Positions 44,097 to 54,031 are shown, numbered from the stretch's first letter. The stretch: DNA of 64,000 bases from Candidatus Cloacimonadota bacterium (GCA_012728875.1 JAAYEF010000031.1:153064-217063), one strand, 5' to 3'. Notes: generated by a model from the letters alone, not told the origin. Program-made: numbers and translations.

Positions 44097-44971
44097 GATT
44101 CCTCCTTATACGTGGGGATTTCCTGCGGGCTTTGAGCCGGTGCGGGCTTCCCCTTTAATTTATAGATATTTTGATAAACTTCCCAGATGTCTTCCTCCGG
44201 AGTGGAGGCACCGGCGGCGAGGCCGATCTTTTGTGCATCGCCCAGGCTTTCAAGCGTGAGCTCTGCCGCAGATTCCAGATGGATGCTGCGAGTTTGGGCG
44301 GAGCAAAGTTCGTGGAGCATCTTTGTGTTCGAGCTGTTTTTGCCGCCGATCACGATCATCAGGTCGGCAATTTTGGCAAGGGCCACGGTTGCTTCCTGAC
44401 GCATGGAGGTGGCGGCGCAGATGGTGTTGAAAACCACAAGCTCCTGGCAATGGGGCAAAACAGTGCTCACCAGGTTTTGAAGCGAGCGCAGCTTTTGGGT
44501 GGTTTGCGAAACAATGGACAGCCTGGTCCAGGTTTGCAGCTCGGGGTCTTCACCGGGACGTACCACCCGCGTGAGCGAATTTCCCCAGGAAAGCATGCCT
44601 TGCACTTCGGGGTGTTCGGGGTCGCCCAAGATCAGGATGGGGTTTTCGGAATTTGAAGCCACCAGCTTTTGCGCTCTTTGCACGTAGGGACAGGTGGCGT
44701 CGATGATCTCGTTTTCATTGGCTTCCAGGGCGAGCCGCGCCTGTTTGGAAATGCCGTGGGAACGGATGACCACTTTTTTGTTTTTGACCGCCTCGGGGGA
44801 AGGAGCAATGGAAATGCCTTCGGCGGAAAGCTCGGAAACGATGCGAGGATTGTGGATAAGCTCGCCCAGGGTGCTCACTTCACCGCCTGAATCCTTGGCT
44901 TCGCGCGCCATGCGGATGGCCCGGCGCACGCCAAAGCAAAAGCCTGAGTTTTCCGCCAGCCAGACCTTCAT
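44090..44971 (-). CDS. ispH: 4-hydroxy-3-methylbut-2-enyl diphosphate reductase
   Basis: IspH/LytB of 293 residues, the last enzyme of the MEP isoprenoid pathway, making IPP and DMAPP. The three iron-sulfur cysteines are present at 12 (SGFCFGV), 94 (DATCPYV) and 185 (NTICAATSMRQ), with the substrate-binding histidines at 41 (LIHNPR), 72 (RSHG) and 120 (DPEHPEV) and SQTTQ near 155. The start overlaps cmk by four bases and the end overlaps rpsA. In other bacteria IspH and S1 can even be fused, so the tight link here is in keeping. Confidence 0.96.
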   Translation of the reverse strand: MKVWLAENSGFCFGVRRAIRMAREAKDSGGEVSTLGELIHNPRIVSELSAEGISIAPSPEAVKNKKVVIRSHGISKQARLALEANENEIIDATCPYVQRAQKLVASNSENPILILGDPEHPEVQGMLSWGNSLTRVVRPGEDPELQTWTRLSIVSQTTQKLRSLQNLVSTVLPHCQELVVFNTICAATSMRQEATVALAKIADLMIVIGGKNSSNTKMLHELCSAQTRSIHLESAAELTLESLGDAQKIGLAAGASTPEEDIWEVYQNIYKLKGKPAPAQSPQEIPTYKEESC

Positions 44972-45648
44972 TTGGCCTCCAGAGTCTGCAAAACCAAACC
45001 GTGCAGGCTTTCCACCTGCTGATCGATGGTGAGCTGGGAATTATCCAACACAATGGCGTCTTCCGCCACGGCGAGCGGAGCCAGGGAGCGGCTGGAGTCG
45101 TTGTGATCACGCTCTTTGATTTCCGCCAGGATGGCGTCCAAATCTTTTTCCACACCCTTGTTTTTCAGTTCCAGCCAACGGCGGTGGGCTCTGATTTCCG
45201 GGGCGGCGGTCAGGAAAATTTTGAGGTCGGCATTGGGAAAAACGTAGGTGCCAATGTCGCGCCCGTCCAGGATGAAACCGCCTGCGGATGCCATTTCGCG
45301 CTGCAGCTCCACCATGCGGTGGCGCACTGCGGGAAGCGCGGAAACGCTGGAGGCAAGCTGGGAAATTTCGTTGGCGCGGATGGCTTGGGAAACGTCCTCT
45401 GTGCCAAGCAGGATGCGGTTTTCCTCGCCGGAGATTTCCACACGGATGTCCAAATCCTTCAGCATGGCCTCGATGGCGGGGAGGTCTTCAAGGCTGATGC
45501 CATCACGAAGCAACTGCAGGGCACAGGCACGATACATGGCTCCCGTATCCAAATATACGTAGCCCAACCTGCGCGCCAAAAGGCGTGCTGTGGTGCTTTT
45601 GCCCGAAGCTGCGGGTCCGTCGATGGCGATGATCAGTCTCTTTTCCAT
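44968..45648 (-). CDS. cmk: Cytidylate kinase
   Basis: A 226-residue (d)CMP kinase. IIAIDGPAASGKSTTARLLA is the P-loop, YLDTGAMYRA the nucleotide-monophosphate-binding turn, and FILDGRDIGTYVFPNADLK the conserved DGRDIGT segment; ERDHNDSSRSLAPL forms the lid. It is the first gene of the cmk-ispH-rpsA operon. The 182-bp region upstream (45649-45830) shows no gene. Confidence 0.95.
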   Translation of the reverse strand: MEKRLIIAIDGPAASGKSTTARLLARRLGYVYLDTGAMYRACALQLLRDGISLEDLPAIEAMLKDLDIRVEISGEENRILLGTEDVSQAIRANEISQLASSVSALPAVRHRMVELQREMASAGGFILDGRDIGTYVFPNADLKIFLTAAPEIRAHRRWLELKNKGVEKDLDAILAEIKERDHNDSSRSLAPLAVAEDAIVLDNSQLTIDQQVESLHGLVLQTLEAK

Positions 45649-45830
45649 GGTTAAAAAATTTCCTAATTAACCATGCTTTTCAGGACTGTATTTGCGTCAA
45701 TCCTTTTTTGAGTGCATAAACACGGCAGTATTGACTTTTGTGCACACTTTCCTTCCCGGGCTTTGTGGAGCAAGTGCGCTTCCAAGGTTCAAAGAGCTTG
45801 ATATATATGGCGTTACATCATTGACGTCCG

Positions 45831-48167
45831 TCAGGGTAAAGCGGTCACCCTGAAGAATTTTCTGGCTTGAGCGGTGTCAACTTCCATCTGCATATCCGGG
45901 GTTTCCAGTACATGGCTGAAGCTGCCGTAGGGGTTGTCGGAAGCTTCAATTCTGTATTTGGCGGCGTTTTCGCTTGGAGTCCATTTGAGCAGAAGGTTTT
46001 CGTTTTCCATGCTGAAGGAGGGAATTGGAGTGAAAAGCGAAGTTTCCACGCTGACCTCGTTTGATGAGCCAAAAACGCCGTAACCCACATCTGCACGTAC
46101 CACGTAATAGTAGGTGTTGTTTGGAGCCAAGCCGCCCACTTCGCAGGATGTGGCAAGCCCCACGGGATGGTTTTCAAAGCCATCCACGTGGTTGAGGGTT
46201 TCATAAACGTGGTGACCAAGGTTTGAGCAGGTATCCACCAGGTAGCAATCCCACTCGGTGCCCAAAGTGGGGAAACCGCTGGCGGGGTTTTGAGTTACAC
46301 CGCCGGTGACGCTGCTTTTACGGACCAGGGTGCGGTCGCGGGTGATGATGCTTCCGGAACTCCAGTATGTGCCGGGGTTTGATCCAATTCTGCCGAAGAT
46401 ATCCAGGATTTCTCCGTCGTTGTGTCTTAAAACCAGTTGATCGTTGCCATCAAACGCCATCACTCCTCCGCTGACAAGTTTGTGAGCACGTTGGGTGATG
46501 TTTTGTTTGGCGCTGCTGTGTGCGATGACGAAAACCTCATTGTTTGCCAGAGTTCCGGAAAGGTTAAGCGTGGATGTGGGACTTTGTGCGTTCGCTGAAT
46601 AGTATTCAACCTTGTAGTCTCCCAAATCCACGGTCGAGCCGGTTCCGTTGAAGATTTCCAGGGCACGGTTGTAGCTGGTCCCCTCCAGATATTCCGAGAA
46701 GAACAGTCCGCTGGCGCGATCGCTGGGTTCCTTTTGATATACGTCCAGCCAGTAGTCCAGGGCGTTTGGCAGGGCTTCCCAGTTTGCGGTGAAGGATGTT
46801 GGTGAAACTGCAGTGGCTTGGGTGGCAAGCGGTATGGAATCGATTTCTTCGAGATCGGCAAAAATTGCGGCGCAGGCGACTGCAGAGCGGATCACCTCCG
46901 TGCAGTAGTCCACATCCAGGTTTTGCACGGTGTCGTGGATGGTGTGGTAGATGCTGGAATCCAGTTCCTTTTCAAAGAAATAGAGGATGTTGTAGCCTTT
47001 CAGCCAGTAGGGATAGGAGTCGCTGCGGGTGCAATTGAACCATTCGTCGTCTGCAAAACAGTTCAAACTGCTGTATTGCTGCATGATGGAGAGGGCGTAG
47101 TTTGTGTAATCCAAAGAACCATCATAAGGAATCTGGCGCACCGTCCACTGCGAGGGGTCGTCTGTGTTGTTTGCAATCATGTCGAAGTTTATCATCAGGC
47201 GCAGGTCCAGGCCTTGATTGTGGATGATTTCAGCATCGTGGTAGGAGCCCTTTAGACCCAGTTCTTCACAGCCAAAGGTCATGAAACGGATGGAAGCTTT
47301 GGGCTGGAAGTTGTTTGCCATCATCACGCGGGCGATTTCCATGACGGCGGTGGCGCCGCTGGCGTTGTCGTCCGCGCCCGGAGCTGTTACATAGGGGTCG
47401 CCGCTGCTGGTGGATACGATGGAATCGTGGTGTCCACCCAGGATCACATATTGATCCGGATACAGGGTTCCCGGCAGGGTGGCAATCACGTTGTATTGCG
47501 GGTAGCCCTGATAGACGAAGGGCTGCAGTTCCACATTGGCGAAGCCGTAGGATTCAAACTGCTGTTTGACCCATTGCGCCACTTGCAGTTGATTTCCGGC
47601 ATAGGCATAGCGGGTGCCAAAATCCTGCAGGGATTGGATTTTGTATAAAACAGAATCTGCGCTCACGCTGGAAACAAGCTGGGCAAGGTCGGAACGATAT
47701 CCCCGGCTGGGCGGAGCCAGCGGTTTGGACTGGGGAAAGATCATCGGTTTCAGGCTGAGGGGGGTGAATTTTGCAGCAAAGGATTGGCGAAGCTGGTGTT
47801 CATCCAGATGGCTGCGGATCAGGAAGGCGGAATCCAGTTCCAAAAGGATTTCCCCCTCATTTTGCAGGCCGAAGCGTTCCGGGAAGATTTTGTCCATCAG
47901 ATACAGCGGCTGCCGTGGCGGGTATTCGCTCAGGATCGTTATACTTGGAAAAGTGGGGAAGGGTCGTGCGGCATCCACCGCAATGACCTGATGGGCATCG
48001 TAGTGCAAAACGTCCCACCCCGCAGCGTCAAGCTGGCTCATGCTTTCGCGCAGGCTGGAAGCGGGAAATGCGTCGCGCACGGCGGAACAGGGGATGGAAA
48101 TAATCTGGGGCTGGGCGGCAAGGGCAACAGCCGTCAGCAGAAGGCAAAGAAGCAGAAAGCGTGGCAT
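45831..48167 (-). CDS. Secreted M28 family zinc peptidase with lamin-tail domain
   Basis: The 778-residue protein has a signal peptide (PRFLLLCLLLTAVALAAQ), a variable region to about residue 165, and an M28 aminopeptidase domain: VILGGHHDS (His246, Asp248), GADDNASGATAV (Asp266), FGCEELGLKGS (Glu301/302), MINFDMI (Asp329) and IYHTIHDTVQNLD (last zinc histidine). An FN3 linker (ATAVSPTSFTANWEAL) leads to a lamin-tail domain (FFSEYLEGTSYNRALEIFNG) and a second FN3-like stretch. It ends without a YPNPFNP sorting domain. Likely exported peptidase for protein-derived nutrients. Confidence 0.87.
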   Translation of the reverse strand: MPRFLLLCLLLTAVALAAQPQIISIPCSAVRDAFPASSLRESMSQLDAAGWDVLHYDAHQVIAVDAARPFPTFPSITILSEYPPRQPLYLMDKIFPERFGLQNEGEILLELDSAFLIRSHLDEHQLRQSFAAKFTPLSLKPMIFPQSKPLAPPSRGYRSDLAQLVSSVSADSVLYKIQSLQDFGTRYAYAGNQLQVAQWVKQQFESYGFANVELQPFVYQGYPQYNVIATLPGTLYPDQYVILGGHHDSIVSTSSGDPYVTAPGADDNASGATAVMEIARVMMANNFQPKASIRFMTFGCEELGLKGSYHDAEIIHNQGLDLRLMINFDMIANNTDDPSQWTVRQIPYDGSLDYTNYALSIMQQYSSLNCFADDEWFNCTRSDSYPYWLKGYNILYFFEKELDSSIYHTIHDTVQNLDVDYCTEVIRSAVACAAIFADLEEIDSIPLATQATAVSPTSFTANWEALPNALDYWLDVYQKEPSDRASGLFFSEYLEGTSYNRALEIFNGTGSTVDLGDYKVEYYSANAQSPTSTLNLSGTLANNEVFVIAHSSAKQNITQRAHKLVSGGVMAFDGNDQLVLRHNDGEILDIFGRIGSNPGTYWSSGSIITRDRTLVRKSSVTGGVTQNPASGFPTLGTEWDCYLVDTCSNLGHHVYETLNHVDGFENHPVGLATSCEVGGLAPNNTYYYVVRADVGYGVFGSSNEVSVETSLFTPIPSFSMENENLLLKWTPSENAAKYRIEASDNPYGSFSHVLETPDMQMEVDTAQARKFFRVTALP

Positions 48168-48474
48168 AATGAAACTCCCGGGCGGTTCCCACCCATTTTT
48201 GTTTATGGGTTAAAGGTTTATTCATGGCGATGGCTTGCCATGGACTTATCACGACATCAATTCATGATTGGAAAAACATTGATCCCTGTCAAGCAAAAAA
48301 ACGTAACCAAGTCAGGATGAATTACAATATTTTTGCTACGTTTCGGATTAAGTTTTCACAAAACGAAATCCATGGCATTGTGGTGCGTAAAACAAAAGCT
48401 GGCAGGAATGTGAAAACCGGGATTAGTGAGGGTTTTGGTGGACGGGAGTTATATGCAGTTTTCTTTTCAGGCAC
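48168..48474. other. Intergenic region, no gene seen
   Basis: About 300 bp between two minus-strand genes. The right part carries the terminator of the yjbQ operon; the left part should contain the promoter of the M28 peptidase gene on the minus strand, whose ribosome-binding site is GGGAG. No coding region with family features. Confidence 0.6.
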
Positions 48475-48503
48475 AAAAAAACCCCGCCTTGGAGGACGGG
48501 GTT
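48475..48503 (-). terminator. Rho-independent terminator of the yjbQ operon
   Basis: AACCCCG and CGGGGTT form the stem; on the minus strand the hairpin is followed by a T-run. Eight bases beyond the yjbQ stop. Confidence 0.88.
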
Positions 48504-48510
48504 CATTGTA

Positions 48511-48927
48511 TCATTCGCCGATGATTTTCACCAGCACACGCTTTCTGCGCATGCCGTCGTATTCACCGTAGAAGATTTGCTCCCAATGTCCGAGGTCCAG
48601 TTTTCCATCCGTGATGGCCACCACCACTTCGCGGCCCATGATCTGGCGTTTGAGGTGCGCATCAGCGTTGTCCTCAAAGCCATTGTGGGCATACTGCGAA
48701 TGTGGTTTTTCCGGAGCCAGCTTTTCCAGCCAGCGCTCAAAATCCTGGTGCAGACCGCGTTCGTCGTCGTTGATGAACACCGAAGCGGTGATGTGCATGG
48801 CATTCACCAGGCAGAGCCCTTCCCGGATTCCGCTTTCACGCAGGCAATCCTGAACCTGAGGGGTGATATTCAGATATTCCCTGCGTTTGGAGGTGTTGAA
48901 CCACAGCTCTTTGCGGAAGCTCTTCAT
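48511..48927 (-). CDS. yjbQ: YjbQ/UPF0047 family protein
   Basis: A 138-residue protein with the UPF0047 pattern: [19 protein letters not shown] near residue 40, [27 protein letters not shown] middle region, and [14 protein letters not shown]. The three conserved histidines (MHIT, NADAHLK, GHWEQ) bind a metal. E. coli YjbQ has weak thiamine-phosphate synthase activity; the physiological role is unresolved. Its start codon overlaps the stop of the HAD gene by one base, and it is last in a three-gene operon. Confidence 0.9.
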   Translation of the reverse strand: MKSFRKELWFNTSKRREYLNITPQVQDCLRESGIREGLCLVNAMHITASVFINDDERGLHQDFERWLEKLAPEKPHSQYAHNGFEDNADAHLKRQIMGREVVVAITDGKLDLGHWEQIFYGEYDGMRRKRVLVKIIGE

Positions 48928-49628
48928 CAGTTGATCGGCTTTTTTTCCATTTCGGTTGCAAGTTCGGCAGGGCTGTCGATCACATAGTCCGCGCCGGCTT
49001 TTTCAAGTGCTTCCCTGCCGCTGAAACCCCAGGCTGCGCCGATTGAGATCATGCCGGCGTTCTTAGCGGTTTCAATATCCACGGGGGAGTCTCCCAGAAG
49101 GGCGATGTTTTCCGGCTTGCATTTCAGACGCTCAGCCAGTTCCAACGCACGGGTGGGGTCGGGTTTGGCGGGTTTGTCCGGCTGTTCACCGCTGTAGATG
49201 CCAAAGGGGTTTTTCCCTTGGTTGATCATGGCGCCACGGAAATAGTGACGGATCATCTTTTTGGTGAAATAGTGGACTTTGTTCGAAAGGATGGCCACCT
49301 TGATCTTGTGGGACACACAGAGTTGGATCAGATAGAGGATGCCGGGGTAGGGTTTGGTGTTTAAAAACCAGCTTTCCTCATAGTGGACCCAAAACTTTTC
49401 CGCCATCTTTTCAATGTCTTTTTCGTTGCGACGGTTTTTGGGCAGTGCCCTTTCCGCCAGTTTAAATAGCCCATTTCCCACAAAATCCTTGTATGCCTCA
49501 ACCGGATGCTCGGGCAGACCTTCTTCGGCCAAAGCCTTGTTCATGCTCTCGGCGATGTCTTGCAGGCTGTCGAGCAGGGTTCCATCTAGGTCGAAAATGA
49601 TGGCTTTGATTTTGTGTTTCTTTTTCAT
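48927..49628 (-). CDS. HAD-superfamily hydrolase, phosphoglycolate phosphatase-like
   Basis: The 233-residue protein has HAD motif I ([16 protein letters not shown]) at residue 12, the cap helix region ([19 protein letters not shown]), motif II (AILSNK), motif III lysine ([16 protein letters not shown]) and motif IV ([18 protein letters not shown]). The arrangement is that of Gph/PgmB-type phosphatases; the substrate is most often 2-phosphoglycolate but cannot be proved. It overlaps mscS by four bases and yjbQ by one. Confidence 0.87.
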   Translation of the reverse strand: MKKKHKIKAIIFDLDGTLLDSLQDIAESMNKALAEEGLPEHPVEAYKDFVGNGLFKLAERALPKNRRNEKDIEKMAEKFWVHYEESWFLNTKPYPGILYLIQLCVSHKIKVAILSNKVHYFTKKMIRHYFRGAMINQGKNPFGIYSGEQPDKPAKPDPTRALELAERLKCKPENIALLGDSPVDIETAKNAGMISIGAAWGFSGREALEKAGADYVIDSPAELATEMEKKPIN

Positions 49629-50470
49629 TTGCTAGCACTTCCTTCGTTGGTAATTTTGATTGGTTTGGAATCTTCCCCGGCATACAGCGAAATATGCGGG
49701 AAGGGAATTTCGACGTTGTTTTTTGAAAAGCTTTCCTGGATGCGAACCATCAGGGAAGTCTTGAGTTTGACAAGATCTTTGGTGTGGCCCCAGACGCCGA
49801 AGAGAATATCGATGCCTGAGTCATCAAATTTATCTGCAACGATCAAAGGGGCGGGGTCTTTCAAAGCCAGGGGCTCGCTCTCGGCCACTTCCGCCAACAG
49901 CTTCAGCACCAGACTCAAGTTTTCCTTATATGCAATTTTTAATCCAATGTTGGCGCGGCGGGTCGGGTAGCGGGTCAGGTTTATCACCTGGGTTTTGATC
50001 ATCGTTTCATTTGGCACCCGCACATAGCGGTTGTCTGAGGTTTTCATTTTCAAAGACAGCAGGTCGATGCTGTCCACCACACCCAGGGAGCCGTCCACTT
50101 CGATGAGATCACCCACCACAAAGGGTTTTTCGGAAATCAAAAAGATGCCGCTGATGATGTTTGAAACGCTGGTCTGGGAGGCAAAGCCAACGGCAATTCC
50201 CAGCACTCCAGCAGCACCCAGCAGGGCGGAGAGCTTGAAGCCCAGTTCGTTTAAAACGTTCACAACCAGGATGAGCACAGCAATGTAATAGGCGAAACGC
50301 GTCACAAGCTGTTCGCTTTGCGGCGAGAGCTTGTTGTGCAAAAGCTTTTTGATCAGCTTTTTGAAGAGAACGACCAAAGGGATACCAATTGCGAGAGTCA
50401 GCGCTATTCGTAGTATCACATTCAGTCTTTCCGGCGTGATATAATCGCCAAAGAAATTGCCGAAATTCAT
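49625..50470 (-). CDS. Small-conductance mechanosensitive channel (MscS family)
   Basis: The ATG at 50470 gives 281 residues; a GTG at 50506 in the same frame would add 12. Three membrane helices are followed by the MscS pore helix and beta domain: LLGAAGVLGIAVGFASQTSV (pore-lining TM3), NIISGIFLISEKPFVVGDLI and VRVPNETMIKTQVINLT, all hallmarks of the family. The C-terminal alpha-beta domain ends EIPFPHISLYAG. It opens under membrane tension to release solutes in osmotic downshock. Confidence 0.9.
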   Translation of the reverse strand: MNFGNFFGDYITPERLNVILRIALTLAIGIPLVVLFKKLIKKLLHNKLSPQSEQLVTRFAYYIAVLILVVNVLNELGFKLSALLGAAGVLGIAVGFASQTSVSNIISGIFLISEKPFVVGDLIEVDGSLGVVDSIDLLSLKMKTSDNRYVRVPNETMIKTQVINLTRYPTRRANIGLKIAYKENLSLVLKLLAEVAESEPLALKDPAPLIVADKFDDSGIDILFGVWGHTKDLVKLKTSLMVRIQESFSKNNVEIPFPHISLYAGEDSKPIKITNEGSASK

Positions 50471-50592
50471 TGTTGGCTCAAATCTCCTATTTTGTGGATT
50501 GACCACCTGAGGGTCATTTTTTTTGAAACGCTATTATTTGTCTATACTTTTTTTTATAGGATACATCGAAGCAAAGAAAAAGCAAGGAAATC

Positions 50593-50621
50593 TTGACATA
50601 TATTCCAGTTTATTAGCTTTG
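50593..50621 (+). promoter_or_regulatory. Candidate promoter for wecB
   Basis: TTGACA at 50593 is followed after 15 bases by TAGCTTTG, a full match to the TAnnTTTG element of Bacteroidetes-type promoters. The region 50507-50649 is otherwise non-coding and lies between divergent genes. Confidence 0.45.
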
Positions 50622-50649
50622 TCTTCATGACTAGCAGCAAGGAGTATCC

Positions 50650-51702
50650 ATGAAAATTGCCCAGATTGTTGGAGCCAGACCCCAGTTTGTGAAGCTGGCA
50701 CCGCTTTCCCACTTGGTTCGGAGCCGGCACAGCGAAGTGATCATTCACAGCGGACAGCACTATGATATTCAGATGAATGATGTTTTTTTCAGGGATATGC
50801 AGATTCCCCATCCGGATCATGACCTGAGAATTGGATCCGGGGGACAGGGAGTTCAAACCGGAGAGATCTTGGCGGCATTGGAGCCCATATTGATGGAGGA
50901 AAATCCCGACTGGGTGGTCATTTACGGAGATACCAACACTACCCTGGCAGGAGCCTTGGCGGCTTCGAAGCTGGGCTTGAAAACAGCGCACGTGGAAGCT
51001 GGTTTGCGCAGCTTCAACCGCAGCATGCCGGAAGAAATCAACCGGGTGGTGGCGGATCACGTTTCCGACCTGCTTTTGTGCCCCACAGCCGTTGCCATGG
51101 AAAACCTCAGGCGCGAAGGCTTGGCGGAAAAATCCAGGCTGGTGGGGGACATCATGACCGATGCCTTGAAGCTGGGACTGGAGATTGCCCAGGGCAGTTC
51201 GGATGCCTTGGAAGAACTGGCATTGCGGCCGGGCAGCTATTTTCTGCTAACCCTGCACAGGCCTTATAACGTTGACGATCCCCAAACTCTGGAGCTGATC
51301 CTCAAAGGTTTGGATGGCTTGGGCAAGACGGTGGTTTTCCCCGTGCATCCGCGCACCCGCAACGTTTTGGCAGAGCTTAGGATTGAAGATTTTAAAAACA
51401 TCAGATTTGTGGAACCGCTTTCCTATCTGGACTTTCTGGGCTTGATGGGTTCGGCCCAAATGGTGCTTACCGACTCCGGCGGCATCCAAAAAGAAGCCTA
51501 CATTTTGGGCAAACCCTGCGTGACCCTGCGCTCTGAAACGGAATGGGTGGAGACCTTGGAAAGCGGCTGGAACCTGCTTTTACCCGTGGACAGCGATGGC
51601 TTTCCCAATGCCATCATCGATTTTAAACCGCAGGGGACGCGTCCCGAACTGTTCGGAAACGACGTGGCTGCACGGATTTTGGAGATTTTGGAAAATGTCT
51701 GA
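50650..51702 (+). CDS. wecB: UDP-N-acetylglucosamine 2-epimerase (non-hydrolysing)
   Basis: A 350-residue enzyme converting UDP-GlcNAc to UDP-ManNAc. IVGARPQFVKLAPLS is the WecB N-terminus, HSGQHYDIQMNDVFF and VIYGDTNTTLAGALAA the UDP-binding half, HVEAGLRSFNRSMPEEINR the catalytic stretch and LTDSGGIQKEAYILGKPCVTLR the C-terminal donor loop. Behind AAGGAG. No UDP-ManNAc dehydrogenase (wecC) is in the window, so ManNAc itself, or a derivative made elsewhere, may be used by the surface polysaccharide. Overlaps udk by eight bases. Confidence 0.95.
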   Translation: MKIAQIVGARPQFVKLAPLSHLVRSRHSEVIIHSGQHYDIQMNDVFFRDMQIPHPDHDLRIGSGGQGVQTGEILAALEPILMEENPDWVVIYGDTNTTLAGALAASKLGLKTAHVEAGLRSFNRSMPEEINRVVADHVSDLLLCPTAVAMENLRREGLAEKSRLVGDIMTDALKLGLEIAQGSSDALEELALRPGSYFLLTLHRPYNVDDPQTLELILKGLDGLGKTVVFPVHPRTRNVLAELRIEDFKNIRFVEPLSYLDFLGLMGSAQMVLTDSGGIQKEAYILGKPCVTLRSETEWVETLESGWNLLLPVDSDGFPNAIIDFKPQGTRPELFGNDVAARILEILENV

Positions 51703-52330
51703 ACCATCTCGAAAAGCACATCTGGTTTTGATCGGCGGCGGCACTTGCAGCGGCAAGACCACCATCGCCAAAGCCATCGGACGGCGCATCGCCAAGCTGA
51801 AAACTGTGATCATTTCCCACGACAACTACTACCGCGATTTGGCACATTTGGATCTGAGCGAACGCGCCGAAGTGAACTTCGATCACCCGGATTCCATTGA
51901 TCGGGAATATCTGGTGCAGGACCTCAAGAAAATGATGGCTGGAGAAGCGGTCAACGTTCCAGACTACGATTTTTCCACCCACAGCCGAAACGAGGGCAAG
52001 CTTTGCATCGCGGGCGCGGACGTGATCATCCTCGAAGGCATTTTTGCCCTTTTTTATCCGGACTTGCTGGAGCTATCCAATCTCAAGATATATTTGGATT
52101 CAGATTCGGACATCCGCCTGGCACGACGTTTGCAGCGGGACATCTTGGAACGCGGACGCAACGTTGAAAGCGTGCTGAACCAATATCTGGAAACGGTGAA
52201 GCCTTCGCATCAGGCCTTCATCGAACCCACCAAAAAGAATGCCGATATCATCGTTCCCGGTGAAAAGGAATTCGACCGCGTGCTCTATATGCTGAACGGA
52301 TATCTGCAGCACGTGATCGGCTCAGGATAG
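51695..52330 (+). CDS. udk: Uridine kinase
   Basis: The ATG at 51695 overlaps the end of wecB and gives 211 residues. LIGGGTCSGKTTIAKAIG is the P-loop, ISHDNYYRD and NFDHPDSID are the uridine-binding motifs, VPDYDFSTHSR the lid-associated loop, ILEGIFALF and RRLQRDILERGR the catalytic core. Phosphorylates uridine/cytidine to the monophosphate (pyrimidine salvage). The unusual coupling to wecB may only reflect shared UMP/UDP-sugar need. Confidence 0.92.
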   Translation: MSEPSRKAHLVLIGGGTCSGKTTIAKAIGRRIAKLKTVIISHDNYYRDLAHLDLSERAEVNFDHPDSIDREYLVQDLKKMMAGEAVNVPDYDFSTHSRNEGKLCIAGADVIILEGIFALFYPDLLELSNLKIYLDSDSDIRLARRLQRDILERGRNVESVLNQYLETVKPSHQAFIEPTKKNADIIVPGEKEFDRVLYMLNGYLQHVIGSG

Positions 52331-52528
52331 ATTGATTGTTTTTGGAAAATCCAGGTTGCGAAAGCGAAATATCCGCTTGACAGATATCTTTTGTCCCCAA
52401 ATCTATTCCCTAAGTATGAATAACGATGAAAAATGCCGGGGACCAGGGTCCAATGAATTGAAAGAAGCCGCTTCAGAACAGCGGTTGGGGCACTTTGCGC
52501 TTTCAGAATGTGAACGGGGGGAAAGAAG

Positions 52529-54013
52529 ATGTTGATCGCGTCTTTGGTGCTGTTGACCCTGGTTCTGATCGCCAGTATATTCCACAAAATCAATATCCCC
52601 GTCATTATTTTATCGCTGACCATCGGCATCATTTTCGGAAGTGACGTCACTGGGTTAATCTATTTTGACAACACTGTGTTTGCCAAGGAAGTGGCAAACA
52701 TCGCGTTGATGTTCATCCTTTTTATTGGCGGCTTCGGCACTAAAAAACAGAGCTTTCGATCAGTTTTGCGTCCGGTGAGCCTCTTGGCAACGGTTGGCAT
52801 CGTCACCACGGCTCTGATCACGGGATTTGTGTTTCACCTCCTCGTTCCCAAAGTGCCCTTGCTCTATGCGCTGTTGCTGGGTTCCATTTTGGCTTCAACA
52901 GACGCTGCGGCGGTTTTTTCCATCCTCAAGGGCAAAAATGTGGAACCCAAACTCAGGACTCTCACCGAACTGGAATCTGTGGCAAACGACCCCATGGCGA
53001 TTGTTCTGACCCTGTTTGTGATCGGTCTCATCCAAGGTGCACAGAGCGGAATTCTGAGCTCCATTCTCAATTTTCTTTGGCAGCTTGCAGGCGGAATTGG
53101 AATCGGCATTGGAATCGGCTGGCTGGCGGTTTATGTCATGAAAAAGGTCCGCCAGAGCGAGGCGGAATATTTCATCATCTATATGATTGCCGTTGTGTTG
53201 TTTAGCTATAGCATTGCCAACGTCAGCCGCGCCAGCGGGATGCTTTCTGTGTTTTTCACGGGACTTGTGATGGGAAACCAAAATATTCCCTACAAAAAAG
53301 GGCTGCTGTCTTTCAACAATATCATTTCCTTTATCACAAACGTGGGGCTTTTTATTCTCTTGGGACTCTTGGTTTTCCCGCATAATTTTGCCAAAATCTG
53401 GGGCAACGGAATCCTGATCTTCCTCATTTTGAGCCTCGTTTCAAGACCCATCACCGTGTTTTTGCTCACCTGGTTTTGCGATATCGGCTTGAAGGAAAAA
53501 ACCTTTCTGATTGCCGCCGGCATCAAGGGCTCCGTGCCCATCGTTTTGGCTACCTATCCTTCAGCTATGGGCTTGGATCCGGACCACGAAATCTTCAACA
53601 TCGTCTTTTTCGTGGTTACCCTCTCTGTAGTTATTCAAGGCACTTCGCTGATTCCTTTGGCGCGAAAACTGAATCTCCTGGTGAAAGACAGGCGGAAAAC
53701 ATACAAGATTGTAGATCTGGTCACGGTTACAGACACCAATTTTGAACTGGTGGAAGTGTATATCGACGAGGATTTTTATGAGGGTTCCTGCCGCGTCGCA
53801 GATATGGAACTGCCACCGGGAACCTTGATCACGCTGGTGAAAAGAGAAGGGCAAGTGATTTCACCCCAAGGTTCCACAGAGGTTTTCCCGCGCGATATCC
53901 TCACCATCCTGGTGGATAAACAATATATTGAAATGATCCCCATCGATATTTTGCGGAGCTTTGTGATGAAACAGCTGGACAATGCGGACCGGGAAAGAGC
54001 GAGCGAGGCATGA
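52529..54013 (+). CDS. NhaP2/CvrA-like K+(Na+)/H+ antiporter with RCK_C domain
   Basis: The 494-residue protein has about 12-13 membrane helices with the CPA1 core LGSILASTDAAAVFSIL and ELESVANDPMAIVLTLF (ion-binding aspartates), followed by a soluble C-terminal part from about residue 395 (VTDTNFELVEVYIDED, GTLITLVKREGQVISPQG) typical of the TrkA-C/RCK_C domain. CvrA/NhaP2 types expel K+ to regulate volume and pH. The 198-bp region upstream (52331-52528) shows no gene. Start ATG behind GGGGGAAAGAAG. Confidence 0.88.
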   Translation: MLIASLVLLTLVLIASIFHKINIPVIILSLTIGIIFGSDVTGLIYFDNTVFAKEVANIALMFILFIGGFGTKKQSFRSVLRPVSLLATVGIVTTALITGFVFHLLVPKVPLLYALLLGSILASTDAAAVFSILKGKNVEPKLRTLTELESVANDPMAIVLTLFVIGLIQGAQSGILSSILNFLWQLAGGIGIGIGIGWLAVYVMKKVRQSEAEYFIIYMIAVVLFSYSIANVSRASGMLSVFFTGLVMGNQNIPYKKGLLSFNNIISFITNVGLFILLGLLVFPHNFAKIWGNGILIFLILSLVSRPITVFLLTWFCDIGLKEKTFLIAAGIKGSVPIVLATYPSAMGLDPDHEIFNIVFFVVTLSVVIQGTSLIPLARKLNLLVKDRRKTYKIVDLVTVTDTNFELVEVYIDEDFYEGSCRVADMELPPGTLITLVKREGQVISPQGSTEVFPRDILTILVDKQYIEMIPIDILRSFVMKQLDNADRERASEA

Positions 54014-54031
54014 TTTTTCCAAATATTTTCG

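Noticed and set aside
45649..45830. A tRNA-like stretch (GGTTCAAA) upstream of cmk
   Set aside because: No acceptor stem or anticodon arm can be folded; only the loop-like sequence is present.
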